Assembly: GCA_008508345.1 (NCBI GenBank)
Contig: QNGE01000118.1
Span: 156,710-220,709, forward strand
Direction: 5' to 3'
DNA length: 64,000 nt
Origin: Paragonimus westermani
Lineage: Eukaryota; Platyhelminthes; Trematoda; Plagiorchiida; Troglotrematidae
Shown here one piece after another: positions 37,587 through 49,800 of the stretch (position 1 is the first letter of the stretch; every line of letters begins with the position of its first letter). The translations under genes and the position numbers were made by a program. The notes beneath the pieces were generated by a model, which was given only the letters and a program-made list of their open reading frames with translations, was not told where the DNA came from and searched no databases.

Positions 37587-37673
37587 CATCTGAAAATGGA
37601 CAGCAGTGCTAACAGCGGGTGGGACACTGTCGCAGGGAGCACAGCGAACGTTGCTCAACTGCAACCATATACC
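37587..37673 (-). CDS. Candidate exon with CAPC motif
   Basis: An 87-base segment between acceptor ACTTTACTCTGTTCTCCAG and donor CAGATG/GTTAGT, phase 0 in and out. It encodes GIWLQLSNVRCAPCDSVPPA then VSTAVHFQM. An alternative weaker acceptor at 37708 would extend it to 37707 and make it phase 2 in, matching the exon at 38138. It joins in frame to the exon at 36529. Confidence 0.32.
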
Positions 37674-38137
37674 CTGGAGAACAGAGTAAAGTTCCCAAAG
37701 CAACCAACTTAGTGTATGATATGCATTTTTACGCACGCCGATTCCACGAAGCAATAAGTTCTTGGGTATTCTGTGCTACCTAACGATAAACAGTATACCT
37801 GATGTTTTGGCCACTCATCTGACAGATTTCATAAGGTACATCGGTCTAGTAGACCTTCCCAGAAAGACAACCGTCCAGCAGTTTCTAAGGATGGTGGCAG
37901 TGTGAGTGTTGTAATGTATGTGGGTTTTGCCTTGGAACTGTTTTATTGAATAAAAACTTTACTGGAAATCGACAAAAACTCTGCATATGCTAAAGATAAA
38001 AAGTGCACGTCATGCACAATACTCCCGTATCTCAGCTGTTTCGTATGAAGATATAAGTAACCATCAGTCCAGAACAGGAATGAACTGATTGATACAACAC
38101 TTAGCGATAGCAGCAATGTTACTACTAGTAAATTCAC

Positions 38138-38278
38138 CTGAAAGTGATTTGTCTGTTGAATTTCAATGCAAGCAGGTTTTGAACATTTGATAAAAATTGG
38201 CTGCCTACTCTCAACTGCAACTGGCTCCGGCATACAGATTCTATGTCAGGTAGACAGGACACGTTGCTTTTTGTTAAT
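38138..38278 (-). CDS. Candidate exon, cysteine and N-glycosylation sites
   Basis: A 141-base segment with a strong acceptor (GATAATTTTTTGTGCAG) and strong donor TTTCAG/GTGAAT, phase 2 in and out. Only one frame is open. It reads LTKSNVSCLPDIESVC, then QLQLRVGSQFLSNVQNLL. It contains one sequon (NVS) and two cysteines. Family unknown. An alternative 3' end is possible: a 31-base exon at 37959-37989 would give ICRVFVDFQ and a stop, followed by an AATAAA at 37942-37947. Confidence 0.33.
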
Positions 38279-41200
38279 CTGCACAAAAAATTATCTAACA
38301 CAATTGACCTTGTCAGGTTTACAGTGCATTTTGTTGGTAATGAGACTGAATCGTAAGGTTTTCCATCTTTCGAGGTTGTGGCGATGTTAACAATATAACT
38401 ATGGACACCGATCACACTAACTTGTGTTTTCTAACAAATCATCTTTTCAGTTATCGCCAGGAATATCTGTGCCAGTTAACTGTTACACTACTGTTAGAGA
38501 CGAGCTGCTGCAGTATATAAGTGACAACTATTGCATTTGTTCATACAGTTCATATTCAAAAATGCTTCAGCCGCCACCCTTCAAAAAGAACAAACTGGAG
38601 TTTTTCTTCATTTATGGTTATGTGTTTGTCCTCCGCCCTCCCACGAACCAAAATTCAATTTTGATCTGCGTCCGCAACAGGCAACCCGATTGATCGTTAC
38701 CCTATTCGTCCCACGTTAGACACAACCTAATCATCACATCTAAACTGTTGGCCACACTCGCTTTTGAATAATGCTGGGTTTGTCCAGTCGTCGTCAGAGA
38801 GAACCAAATAACTGCTCTGTTAACTGAAGTTGTTAAGTCTAAATTGTAGGCCCAATTATCTCTTAACTAGTTGAGCACCAATTATTTCGAAAAGTGCAGA
38901 AACGTATGAGTTTCGTTCAATCTGTATCACCCAAATTCCTGTTAGTTATATTGCAACATGTGTTCTAATTTTATCGACTCAACGGCTACCACTAACCTAT
39001 TAGATTTACTTGCAATCAAGGTTATACACTAATGGCTTACAGACCGTATTCTATCACTCATCGGTTTGACATAAGATTTGACTAGTGAGCCAGCAGATTA
39101 ACACCGTCATTTTGTTGCTGCCTAATGAGAGAGATTATCAATAGAGTGTCTATACCTCTAGGACACTATTGAAGTTGTTGGTTCAAGGTGCCCTTTCTGT
39201 TTTGTAGCTCACCCCGTGAGGTTAAATTTGGGAAGTGACCTGTTTCTAACGGCGTAGTCTGTACTCCTGTAGGGTGGAATAAACTTGGCTTTTAAGAAGA
39301 TCATACCCGTTTGGTTGGTTTTTACGAGCTCATAAATGTCAGTGCTTTTGTAGTGGAGCAGTAAAGCAGAGAGTAGGTGCGGTGGTATTGTGTTTCAAGG
39401 TAGACAGCCTTGTTCAGTTACATCCCATCAGTTCATTTCCATTAGTGTTTAGCATGAGACCCAAGGCAAACGGCAGCTCGAACAAATGATGATGGACGTG
39501 TGGCACTATCACACGCACAAAAGCTGGGTTACCAGCATTCGTGTGATTTCACGTACGATACATCAACTAACAAAATTGTTATGCCTCATTTTATAGTTTT
39601 CACTCCTTTACTCTTAAAATTGCAAAAGTCAACGGAAGCGTCAAATCTAAACTACAGTGAGGAACTCATTCTCAATTGGGATGTGTGCCATCTTAAGACG
39701 GGAGCAGTTCGCAATCCTAGAATTTCAATTCTAATATCCTGCCCAGTGCACTTGTGAAAGTTCTCATATGGATTCATATTAAGAATAATTTGACAAGAAT
39801 ACCAACGTTTACGTAAAAGGATCATTTCGTGACTAGGAAAATTTGATTCCAGTTCGGAAAGCGACTGCTTCACTTTGGACATGCAGCATTAAGCCACTGG
39901 TTTCACCATAAGCAAAGTCAATTTTCAAAATGTGCGAGCACATCAAGTTGCCGTTTGTTCGTTGCGTTCACTGCACGTGGGTTAAACTGTCCAGAAATCA
40001 ACAGCCAAAATGTACACAATAAATCACATTAAAAAAGAAACATTAACATTTTTTCGTAATTCTTCGTGAGTTCTTTTAGAGTACGGAGGAAAACATGTAT
40101 CAAAGTTCCTACGGCTTCACAGCGACAATGAACCTCGACCTGGTTCATTGATTTTTACAATAGTAACGGACCTACACAGGTAATTGAAGTTAACTTTGCA
40201 GAATGTTTTTCGAAGTCGTGGTGGTTGCCTACAAGAAAAATCACTGGAAATAATGGCTTTACTTCGGCTGCTCAGCGGCAATCAAACTAGTAAGTTAATT
40301 ATTCAGTCAGACATACGGTGACTGAACAACAAAGATCCCGATTATGTCAAAGTCTAGGTGAAGACAATGAAAAAGCCATGTTCAAAATAATCCCTAGATC
40401 TGTTACGATGTACGTATTTGTTAAGTGATAGAATTGTCTACCCTAAGGCAGGAAACTTATGCGGATTTGAATGATTGCTGTTTGTCGCCCACTACACTTT
40501 GTTTATCGGTTTTTAATCCTGAGTTCACCCAGCATTCATTCTTGTCATTCGGTCACAGGCGGTTACTCGCTTTGGAGCATACAACAATGTCGATGCCGAA
40601 AAGAATTAAGAAAGCATGGCCACACAATTACCGGATAATCTTAACTGAACAGCTCTTGCTTACCATTCTGAAATGATCAAAATACCCGAAAACAGCCACC
40701 GTGATTTAGGACTTGTTAAGTCGACCATAATCAATTTGAATTCGGTAAGTCAACTGTCGAGCATTGTTTCTACAAGCTTGAGAACCAATGTCTTTCTCTT
40801 TTCCTGAACAACCCTAGGCAGCAATACACTTGAAATCCTTACATCCATCAACTCAGCGTCAAGTTGTGACGGTACTTCATGTACCACAGCGATAAAAGTG
40901 TTACAGAACAACTACTCACTCCGTCGTACTTCCCCGTGTTTGTTGTCCAGTCCTTCCAATCAGAAATATCTGTGTCCAGTATGGTATCTGTAAAGAAATA
41001 GGATAAGCGATATATCAGTCATGTTTCTTACATCAGTCATAAGAATTAGGCAGGGTACTGAGATAATTCACCGGTACTTATTGAGATTTCACTACTTTAA
41101 TAACGACTGCAATGTCCTTCTCGACTGTGTTCGGTTATGTTTTGCGAACAAGAATTTTGACCCAACTGGTCACGTACTCAAAGAAACAAACGATTTGTGT

Positions 41201-41987
41201 AATGTTGGGTGGAATGTACAAATTATTTCAAGCATGTTTCATGAATAGTGAGCGTCAAATTGTTGGAAACCATTTTAACCGTCGCATACAATTTGGTGTA
41301 GCACACTCTATAAACGTTAGCGGTGCTAAGAGATTCGGCTCAATCAACTTCTAAGTTTTCCCAAGTAATATCATTCAAACTGGTGAATCTGTTGTTAGAA
41401 AGTGGCTGACTTTGGTCTGTCTCCTTTACATATTCCGTCCAGACCATTCGAGGAAAATGCAACATAACCTACCTAATATCTTTTGTACGGATGAACTATA
41501 AGCGCGACCCAGTTCCAAATCGATTGCTCATAGCGGACAAACCACTTTTTCATGAAAGCGAAAGTGCAAAGTGTTAAATTATTTGAACGTGTTCTGCCGG
41601 ACAATGTTTACCAGTTAATGTTTGCAGAAATTTTTTATACGTTTGAATGATGAATGATGGTGGATCTGCCCTCAAGTTGTTAGCAGTTCTACGTTAAGCT
41701 GCAACGTTACCAACTTAAATAGCCGGTCACAGTCACTTTTAAATCCTGCTTACTACAGTTGGTTTAATCAAGTATTGTTCGTAATATAATTTGATACAAT
41801 CACTGGGGTTACAATAAGAAATCTTCTGGTTAAGTGAAATTGAGCTTAAGAAGACAAATAACAGGTCCAACTGGTAAATGACCATAAAACGAGGTTACGC
41901 ATCAAAAGCCAACGACAAAACCGCTGAACCGGAACTCGGCATCTCTGACTGCTAAGCGCATTTTTGGTATAAGAATTGGGATACCAC

Positions 41988-42112
41988 CTGACGTTATCCA
42001 TCGTGGTGCTAGAAAATCCAGACTCGAGATTATTGGTGTTCATGGAAGCTACGATGACCATGCATTGTGGATCGGTTGTGCAAAGCAGGATGTCAAAGTA
42101 ATAAACGATGAT
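41988..42112 (-). CDS. Candidate exon linking 43457 and 38278
   Basis: A 125-base open segment with acceptor GTTTCACATGGAAG and donor GTCAG/GTGGTA, phase 0 in and 2 out, exactly the phases needed between its neighbours. It reads IIVYYFDILLCTTDPQC, then a serine/asparagine-rich tail. The acceptor has only a modest pyrimidine tract, and the frame also stays open past the donor to a stop at 41846. Confidence 0.25.
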
Positions 42113-43456
42113 CTTCCATGTGAAACAAACGTACATAAATGGAATGTCACCATATCCTAACACTTGTTTCTATCATGTGGATGACCTGGTTCCAGAAATC
42201 ACACTGTTCACGTGTTTGAACAAGACATTATATCTTAGTTTCAATAGAAAAACGTTTGCAATGGATAGGACGAAAGAGAATATGCAAGACGTTCACGTGC
42301 ATCCAGTGCTTCTAACGATTATTCATTGACTATTCTGAAACACCTTGCGTCACCTCCTCAATTAAAGCCTCCAGGTACTGGTAAACCAAGAAATCGATTG
42401 AAGTGCTAAATTTAGTTGACGCAGTTTGTTTACTGAATTGCACTTCTGCCATACTTTGAGTTACCAGAGCAATATAATATTCAACAACAATGAAATACGA
42501 CGTACTATACCACTACGTTCATGGTCTGTTAGACCGTCTCACCTTTTGTGCAATCTGAGGTGAACGTAAAGGTACATCCCAATGAATGATTCTGATGTAA
42601 CACGCTAATTCAGAAAAAAGTAGGCACAACAGCATACCTTGGATTCTATTAACAATTAATCCCTATAGACGTTGACGTTAATCTGTTACAACACATTTTT
42701 GAAAGCTGAAGTACCAATATATTTGTGCCGTCCAACAAGTATACGCCGACTACGACGCTGTCCGTAGCGAAACGATACCACACTTTCAAAAACTACAGAA
42801 GGCACTCAGTTGATCGTCAGCCTACCTTCTGGCCTACTCGTAAACAACTGACAACTAGATAGATTACGTCTGACGCCGCATGGACGATAACTTGAGTAAC
42901 TTATAGCCTTACTGAGCTCGTGAACAGCCAGCTCATCGACTGTTTACGTCTTGATCTAAATAAAAATAACACAATAAGGTGCAAGCACACAGGATAATTT
43001 TTTTAATTCACGCTTATTCATCTGATTAAACCTGTAGTCAAAATGAAATCACTATGCGAATGTGATACTCTGAGTCGTAAATCTAAATGTATGGCTTCTG
43101 GAAATCGAATAATGTTCACGCTGTTGCAACGAGGAGGATTTCAATCTGTACCTGTTGTTATTGTTTGAATACATGCAGTTTTTATCCTCTGATTTACCCA
43201 GAAGGAACGGTGTTGATGCAATCAAGTTTTTTTTACAATTTGACGAAGCACGCACTTTCAACCAACCAGATAACACGTTCATCCTACTTTTTACGCAAAA
43301 CCAATAACAGCCAGAACATTGTACACTGTCTGACCACGTTCTAATGCAGAATAGAATATGTGTGGTCAGTACTTCACAAGTCATATTAATGTGATATATT
43401 CCAGTATAATTGTGAAACAATCTTCGAATGCATATACCGGAAATAAGTAAACGTAC

Positions 43457-43503
43457 CACGATGTGATCACGGCTCCCACACATAAAACAGCGAAGAGGAA
43501 GTG
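43457..43503 (-). CDS. Candidate 47-base exon with CFMCGSRDH motif
   Basis: Acceptor GTATTAAACTTACCTTCAG and donor ATCGTG/GTACGT enclose 47 bases, phase 1 in and 0 out, encoding LPLRCFMCGSRDHIV. C-x2-C-G-x3-H is the front of a CCHC zinc knuckle. Equally, LxCxxCGS resembles the start of a mature Ly6/uPAR three-finger domain. The next exon decides between them: a knuckle needs a cysteine three residues into it. The candidate at 42112 does not provide one. Confidence 0.35.
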
Positions 43504-46500
43504 CTGAAGGTAAGTTTAATACAGGCTTAACATAAAGAAAACTGTTTAACCGCACATATCACAGACACAAGGGTCGAATTTTTACTAACGTTTGAAGGGA
43601 ACATACATGCTTTTTATAATTTCAAAAAGAGCGGCGCTCAGGTGTAATGCTTCTAATTAAAGTTCATGGACAGAAGAGTGTATGAAAATGACAAAATTAC
43701 ACGGTTTGAAGTGACTTTCTAGTAACATTCAGTCTAGTCACTTTCCCTATAGTAGCTTAAAATTAGCGTTTTGAACATCAACCAGTCATACTGAATTTAA
43801 GTACCAGAGACAAAAGAGCCCACCCATCATGAAGCTCACCAACTCAATTAAGCAATGAAACCCGCGTCGAAACGAAGTGTTCCGATAACAGGCTGACAAC
43901 CAACCAAATTACTCGTGTGTCTCACGTTCCAACAGTGAGCGTTCGCAATGTTATTCTGATTAAGCCAACACTGTTAGTTGTACGAAATACTGTCACCTCA
44001 ATCACACATATTGTGATCATCGTACGTAAAGTCCGAAATACGCAGTATGACACATGTGGCCATGGTCAGCGGAAAATAGGTTTCCCCTTGTAATTAGCCT
44101 TAAAAATAAAAGGCAACGTTGTACTTAGCAATTACGTAGGCTGTCAGATGAAGCGAACGAAAATGAACACGAATGCACGCATGATTTTATGCATTTAGTC
44201 AGTCGTGCAGTGCTACGCTAATTGTGTTTTCACATTACAGTTCACCGTGTGGCGAGCTTTGTTTTCTAACCAGTTAGAAAGAATCCGCAGTTGGCGGTAT
44301 ACCTTACACTTTGGAAAGGTGATTGGCTAGCTGTATTAGGCTAGAACTACCACCTTACTGATTTTGTAGTTTGTCACGGTAACCAAAACAGGTACCTGTG
44401 ACTCGACTCTATTTGGGTTTTCCTAGAATAAATGTGACAACTCAAGTTTTACCCGCGCTTCTGTTCTGCTTTTTGTAAGTTGTATAACCTCACGCTATTG
44501 TAAAGTGCCCCCATCTCTATCATGAAGCATCTTAATGGATGTTCATTTATTTTAACACCGCCGTGTGCAAAAGTTTCGTCTCAAATGGTTTAAATCCGTT
44601 ACCTCTGAGGTAGGAATCACACTAGTCTACAGAGGAAAGAAAACGCAACTAGCTGCAAATTACTGGTTGGGTGTTGACGAACCAATTTCTTGTCAACTAC
44701 AGAGGAAGTTTTATAAAAAAAGAACCGATGCACAAGGCCAATTTGGCGTACCTGCGGCTAAATAACAAACAGTTTATTTGTGTAGATTTCTCTCATGAAG
44801 CAACAAAATAAATAAGGGAATCAACTGGAAAAACTCACTCTACTTGATGAGTTCAGGCAAGGACATAGTCGGTCACAGTTTTGCAATGCGTCCGTAAAAA
44901 TCTTTTTCAGACCACATTTCGATGTGTGTGACCTGAATCGTGATGAACAATCCACAGTGTACGTCGTATCTTTCGAGTCAAATAAGTACGTTCAGGTCAA
45001 ACCAATTTTGCCATAACTAGCTTCAAGCGGCAATTATTGAATCGATGAGTAGGTATTATAAAAACTGGCTGTGTTTACCTCAGGTTCAATAGAATACAGT
45101 TCCATATAACCAATAAAAAAAGAACCCCACATTTTGGTCTATTAATTGGTGTGACCGAACGAACACAGCTTAGTTTTCCATGCAACATATTACAGTTAGT
45201 ACGCATCAATGTCAGATATTCGAAAGACGAGTAACGTTGAAATTTCTTTAGATAAATTTTGATAAAGCAAAGAGCATGCATAGTAACTTTGAGTTACGTA
45301 TTTATGAACACATATCCTTGGTCGACCATTGAATTTTGTGCATCAGACCAAGCCGCAAAAAACAATACTTCGTCAAAGCTTTCCACACATAATGTTCCAA
45401 CCATAAGCTGAAATTTTTCCGGAAACACTACGATAGCTGGATACCTAATCAAAAGTATGTTTACGTAAATCTTGTAATAGCATTGGAATAAACTTCGCAG
45501 GGAACTATCTACAACGTAGATAGGTTTTTGCCAATTTCAATTTAAATTAATCACTGAAAGGAATGTTTGACGTGAAAAAAGTAAGCAAAGTCATTCAACA
45601 CATCGTACTTTTTCTCTGTAACGAAAATTGCTGAACCATCTAACGTGGTTTGGTGACGCCAGTTAACGTCTGTTACCATGAGAACCTTTGAGTATGGTTA
45701 ATAATCGCAGAGCCGCTTATGCAGCTTTGCTTGTAAGACATGTTACTATGGTGAATACGCCTGTCAGATACAATGATTTGCATTACGTTTAACATACGGT
45801 CTTCGAAAGATTTCCGTGTTTCGTAGAATAGTTTAAGTAAAACCAAGAAGTTGTACTGCTACCCGCAACACAGCAGTCTGACAAATGATCAAGACGTTTC
45901 TTCCAAAAACACCAGAACCCTCCAGTCTGATGGAAAATTCAATTTTGTTGTCATCGGATTTGCCCCAAACTAGCAAACATATAAGGACATACTTATGCAC
46001 CGTCCAACATACATATGCACAAAAATTGTGAGATTTTTCTAAGAATACAGCGTGGCTGATAAACGGCAATACATTCTGGATGACAACTACAAATTTCATT
46101 GATTGATGTTACTTGAAATATTTCATTAAATGCATGTTCAACTACGGCAGCAAACATTGTACGGGCACACTCTAGAGGATCTCTTTGTTCACCAGAAACC
46201 TATCCAGAAATGCTCACTTTTATTTGTTCAGAAATGTCAGCAAAGCGGTTGATAACGTTCGTTGCATAAAGTTCCAGATAGCAAAACTTACATTACCCGG
46301 TCACTGTTCAAAAGTCTTTATAATACAGAGTTTGAAACTGAACTGAATTAAATTTAAAATCGAATGCCGCCAACCTTTCATTGATTCCAAAAGCACATTA
46401 AGCTTATTTCCTAAATCTCAGCAAAAAGTTCCCTTGTTTACATGTTTTATCAAATATCTATCGCTTTTCTCGCACACTGTCTCCAGTTTCTGATACATCC

Positions 46501-46692
46501 ATTAACTCATGTCTGCAAGCATGAACCCATTAATTGCAGGTTAAGTGACCAGAAGTGGTACACCTTAAGAATGGTACACGAAGGTTCCTCAATAGGTTCC
46601 CCCAACTTCAGATCTATGCATCCTCAATCAGTGCACCTGCTGGATTTTAAGTTGAGTTCTTGCACATTCCAGTGACATTAACTTCAATTTAC

Positions 46693-46838
46693 GTTCCATA
46701 ACATTATCTGTGTGGGTGACACATTTTGTCAATACATTTCCGCTGATAGTAAAACCGTAAATCTTAAAATCAGGAGTTCGCTGGTTGATACACAAGGGAA
46801 TGACCTCTTTTTGTGTGTTTCTGCAGCTGTTTTGGTAG
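46693..46838 (-). CDS. Candidate exon, cysteine-rich extracellular-like segment
   Basis: A 146-base segment (or from 46850 with a second acceptor) ending at donor GAAC/GTAAAT, phase 2 in and 1 out. The out phase matches the exon at 43503, where C+CA gives proline. It reads SCRNTQKEVIPLCINQ, then DFKIYGFTISGNVLTKC. Three cysteines suggest an extracellular fold. The donor has a non-consensus C at the last exon base and the acceptors are ordinary. Confidence 0.25.
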
Positions 46839-46850
46839 CTGACAACTAAA

Positions 46851-49800
46851 CTGGACTTCTCAGGGATCCCAAGAAAAGTAAACATCAGGAGACAGAAGGA
46901 AGTTTCAGTTAGGCCCTCGATGTACGAACATAATAACAAAGGACACTTAAATACTGTGAGACAGTATTCCTTCAGATATACATAGTTAACAAACTGTGGG
47001 ACGTATGTGCCGATTCAGGGAAATTTTAGAACTCTCAGTCGGTCCAGCGAAAGCCACAGAGATGCTCAGAGTAATTCATTGTGAACGAACCTTAAAAGTG
47101 AGCCAAGTCTGTTCTTATTACTACCTGTGTGTTCGCTAACCCAACTCTAGCGAGTAATTCAATACTTGTTTGTCATTTTCTAGTGAGAGGGATGTGAATA
47201 ATTTCCAGATAAGAATTGGGTCTCCCCTAAAGTTTCTGTTTTTAATCGAGAAGTGACTCAAATTTTCTAGTGCCGTCGGATAAGCAATGTGGTTTGTTAA
47301 AAAAATTCATCCAGTGGGCGGTCTGTGAACATTATAGTTAGGTGCTTAACTTTCTAGAGTAAGAACAGTGGTCCTGTCTCAAAGTCTGTAGGTATGGGCA
47401 GATAATGTAAGAAAACGCAATGGTAAGTCATTCAACTTCCCTCTGAGAATCACACTGTCGTTCACGCCACTGTTACACAACTCAGAGAAAAATGTGAGCC
47501 TTTTCCGAGGTAACCCCCATGTCTCCATACACTGACAAAATTAAATCACTCGCCATGTTAGTAGCTAGCAATTTTTTGGCGGTGGATATAGAGGAGTTCG
47601 CACATTTTGCAAAAAATTGCGAATCATACGTTGTAAGCCAAAGGTTAAAACAGTTCAAATCACTATAAGTTTGTTACGCATTCTGAGCGCTTTAAAGCCC
47701 GCCAGACTTTTTGTCCTCAGTGCGAAGCAGCAACGGTGGATTGAAGATGCTACGTAGTGGAAACACAGATGGAATGACCAACAAGAGTCTAGAGATGGGT
47801 GCTTGTAGAACACAGCTGTAGCCAAAGTAACACTCTGATAACTATCCATTTACTTCGACATTGACGTTGTGTTTGGTAAGCAACTTCTCAATTCACGTGA
47901 GTACAGGCTTGACGTGGACACAGATGTGAAGTTTCGGTGAAAGGATAAAGTGACCAAACACGTCAACAGCTTTGGGAAAAACAAGATAACCCACATCCGT
48001 GGCTTGTCGCAATAGTCTTGTTCCAAAAGCTTGAGTTATCAGCGCATTCACGAAACGCAACTATCCTTCAAGGAAGCCTCACTGTACCATGAGGATGAGT
48101 TCGGGACCTTTTAGCTTTACAAGGTGAGAATCACCTGGTTAACTCCCCTGGCGCTTTGGAGGCCACTGAAAGAAAGTTGAATACGTTGAATACGACTGCG
48201 TCATGGAACAAGCCCAAAAAATGCAATTTCGGCTCTTCTAACTTTTGGTTTGTTCTAGGCTACAGATCAAATTGTCATAGTTTAGCGAGAAGGCGTCCAA
48301 CAAAGCACAATCTTTATTGTCCAAATCGCCAGTCACATGCAACGCGCGCTCTCTCGTTTATAAGTCGCAATTCCAACCCGCAGCACCCCCCCGGTTTACG
48401 TGCGTGACCGGTGCCTTCTATCGGAGGTTTACGNGTTCGAAAACTCGCACTCCCGACCTGGCAATCCACCACAATAGCAATATAGGATTTTTCAATAGTT
48501 GTAGCACGCCACCGCATGCTGATAATCGTGTTTCATCATTAGAAGCTGCAAAAAATATAGCCCTCTGGTAGGGTTGGATCAGCTACTTTCTACAGGAATG
48601 AGGTTGAAACAACCAAAACTTGTCACGAAAAATTTTTAAAATCTCCGTTTAACTGGAATTATGTGCAACAGTGGACAAGAAGCATCTCCGTTTACCAGAA
48701 ACAAAGAACAAGTTAAAACGCTAAGTTTATTCATAGCTCTCCGCTATGTGCCCGAAGTGGGTTTCCATTCTGCGCATCAAAACAGACCAAATATACCATA
48801 CGGAATGTACCCGTTCTGTTGATAACGACGTCTCTCGTGGCCTGCGTCACCGCATGTGTACACATACGTTGGCGATAAGATGGTGTCTAAAAACACTGTT
48901 TTCTTTCTTTGGTCCCTTCTGAGCTATCAAAAGCTCGTTCGATGATTTTATTTGAAAAAATGTAGTTCTCTTTGATCCGACGTACGTTTGACATTTTATC
49001 AACAGCCCTTTGATTTAGTACCTTCTGCACAACTTATGAATGAAGTAGTTGCTCTCTCCAAATTTATAACTCATTTTTTCAGTTTGCTCAAAACCTACAC
49101 AGCTGCACGTTATACGTATATGTTTATATTTCACGATAAAGCCAACCTCATGCAAATATAAGGTTTACTTTTCCGTCTTTTGTTCTCCCGGAAACTAAAA
49201 TAATCAGTATGTTTAGAAAAAACAGCACTTTTAATGCACACCTAAAAAGACCGATTTATCTATTTAAATTGTGTGAGCAAAACAGGCATATTAGGACACT
49301 CATCGAACCAAATTTTTGCACAGCTCACGTATGTTGTAATCACAGATACCCACTTAACCGTCAAATTTGCAGGCAGTATTTTTTCGAGGGCGGATGCCTT
49401 CGCGGAAATGGATCACTACAAGTATCTCATACTTGAATTGTTCATCCACTCATCATGTTGGTCTTTGTATATTGTCATCCGGTAACACAGGTAATTTTGC
49501 GAAGTCTTCGTTAGCAAATCAGCAGGCATTACGTAGTCTTCCGAGTTATTCACTGATATAACACTGTTAATTTGCCTTTAAAATAAGTATCGAATGACTT
49601 CCTGTATAAAATCGTTTGAAGGAGCCTTAGAGAAATTTTCCACGCTTTCCAAGCTGTTTCTAGTAAGCTGACAGAAGCGGATTTCTCATACCTGTAGCCC
49701 GACGTATTTGAAGTTTTGTTGTGTTGTGAAACAAGCTTGTCACCAATTAAAGTTCAGATGCAGGAACGGCCGTTGTGGTGTCAGTATAATTTGCATTATT

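Noticed and set aside
37942..37989. Alternative terminal exon reading ICRVFVDFQ-stop followed by AATAAA
   Set aside because: Phase and signals fit the 38138 exon, but it would cut off the equally good exons at 37.6, 36.4 and 35.1 kb; kept only as an alternative.
43052..43456. Continuation of the 167-codon minus frame beyond the CFMC exon
   Set aside because: A good donor ends the exon at 43457, and the sequence beyond it shows no domain.
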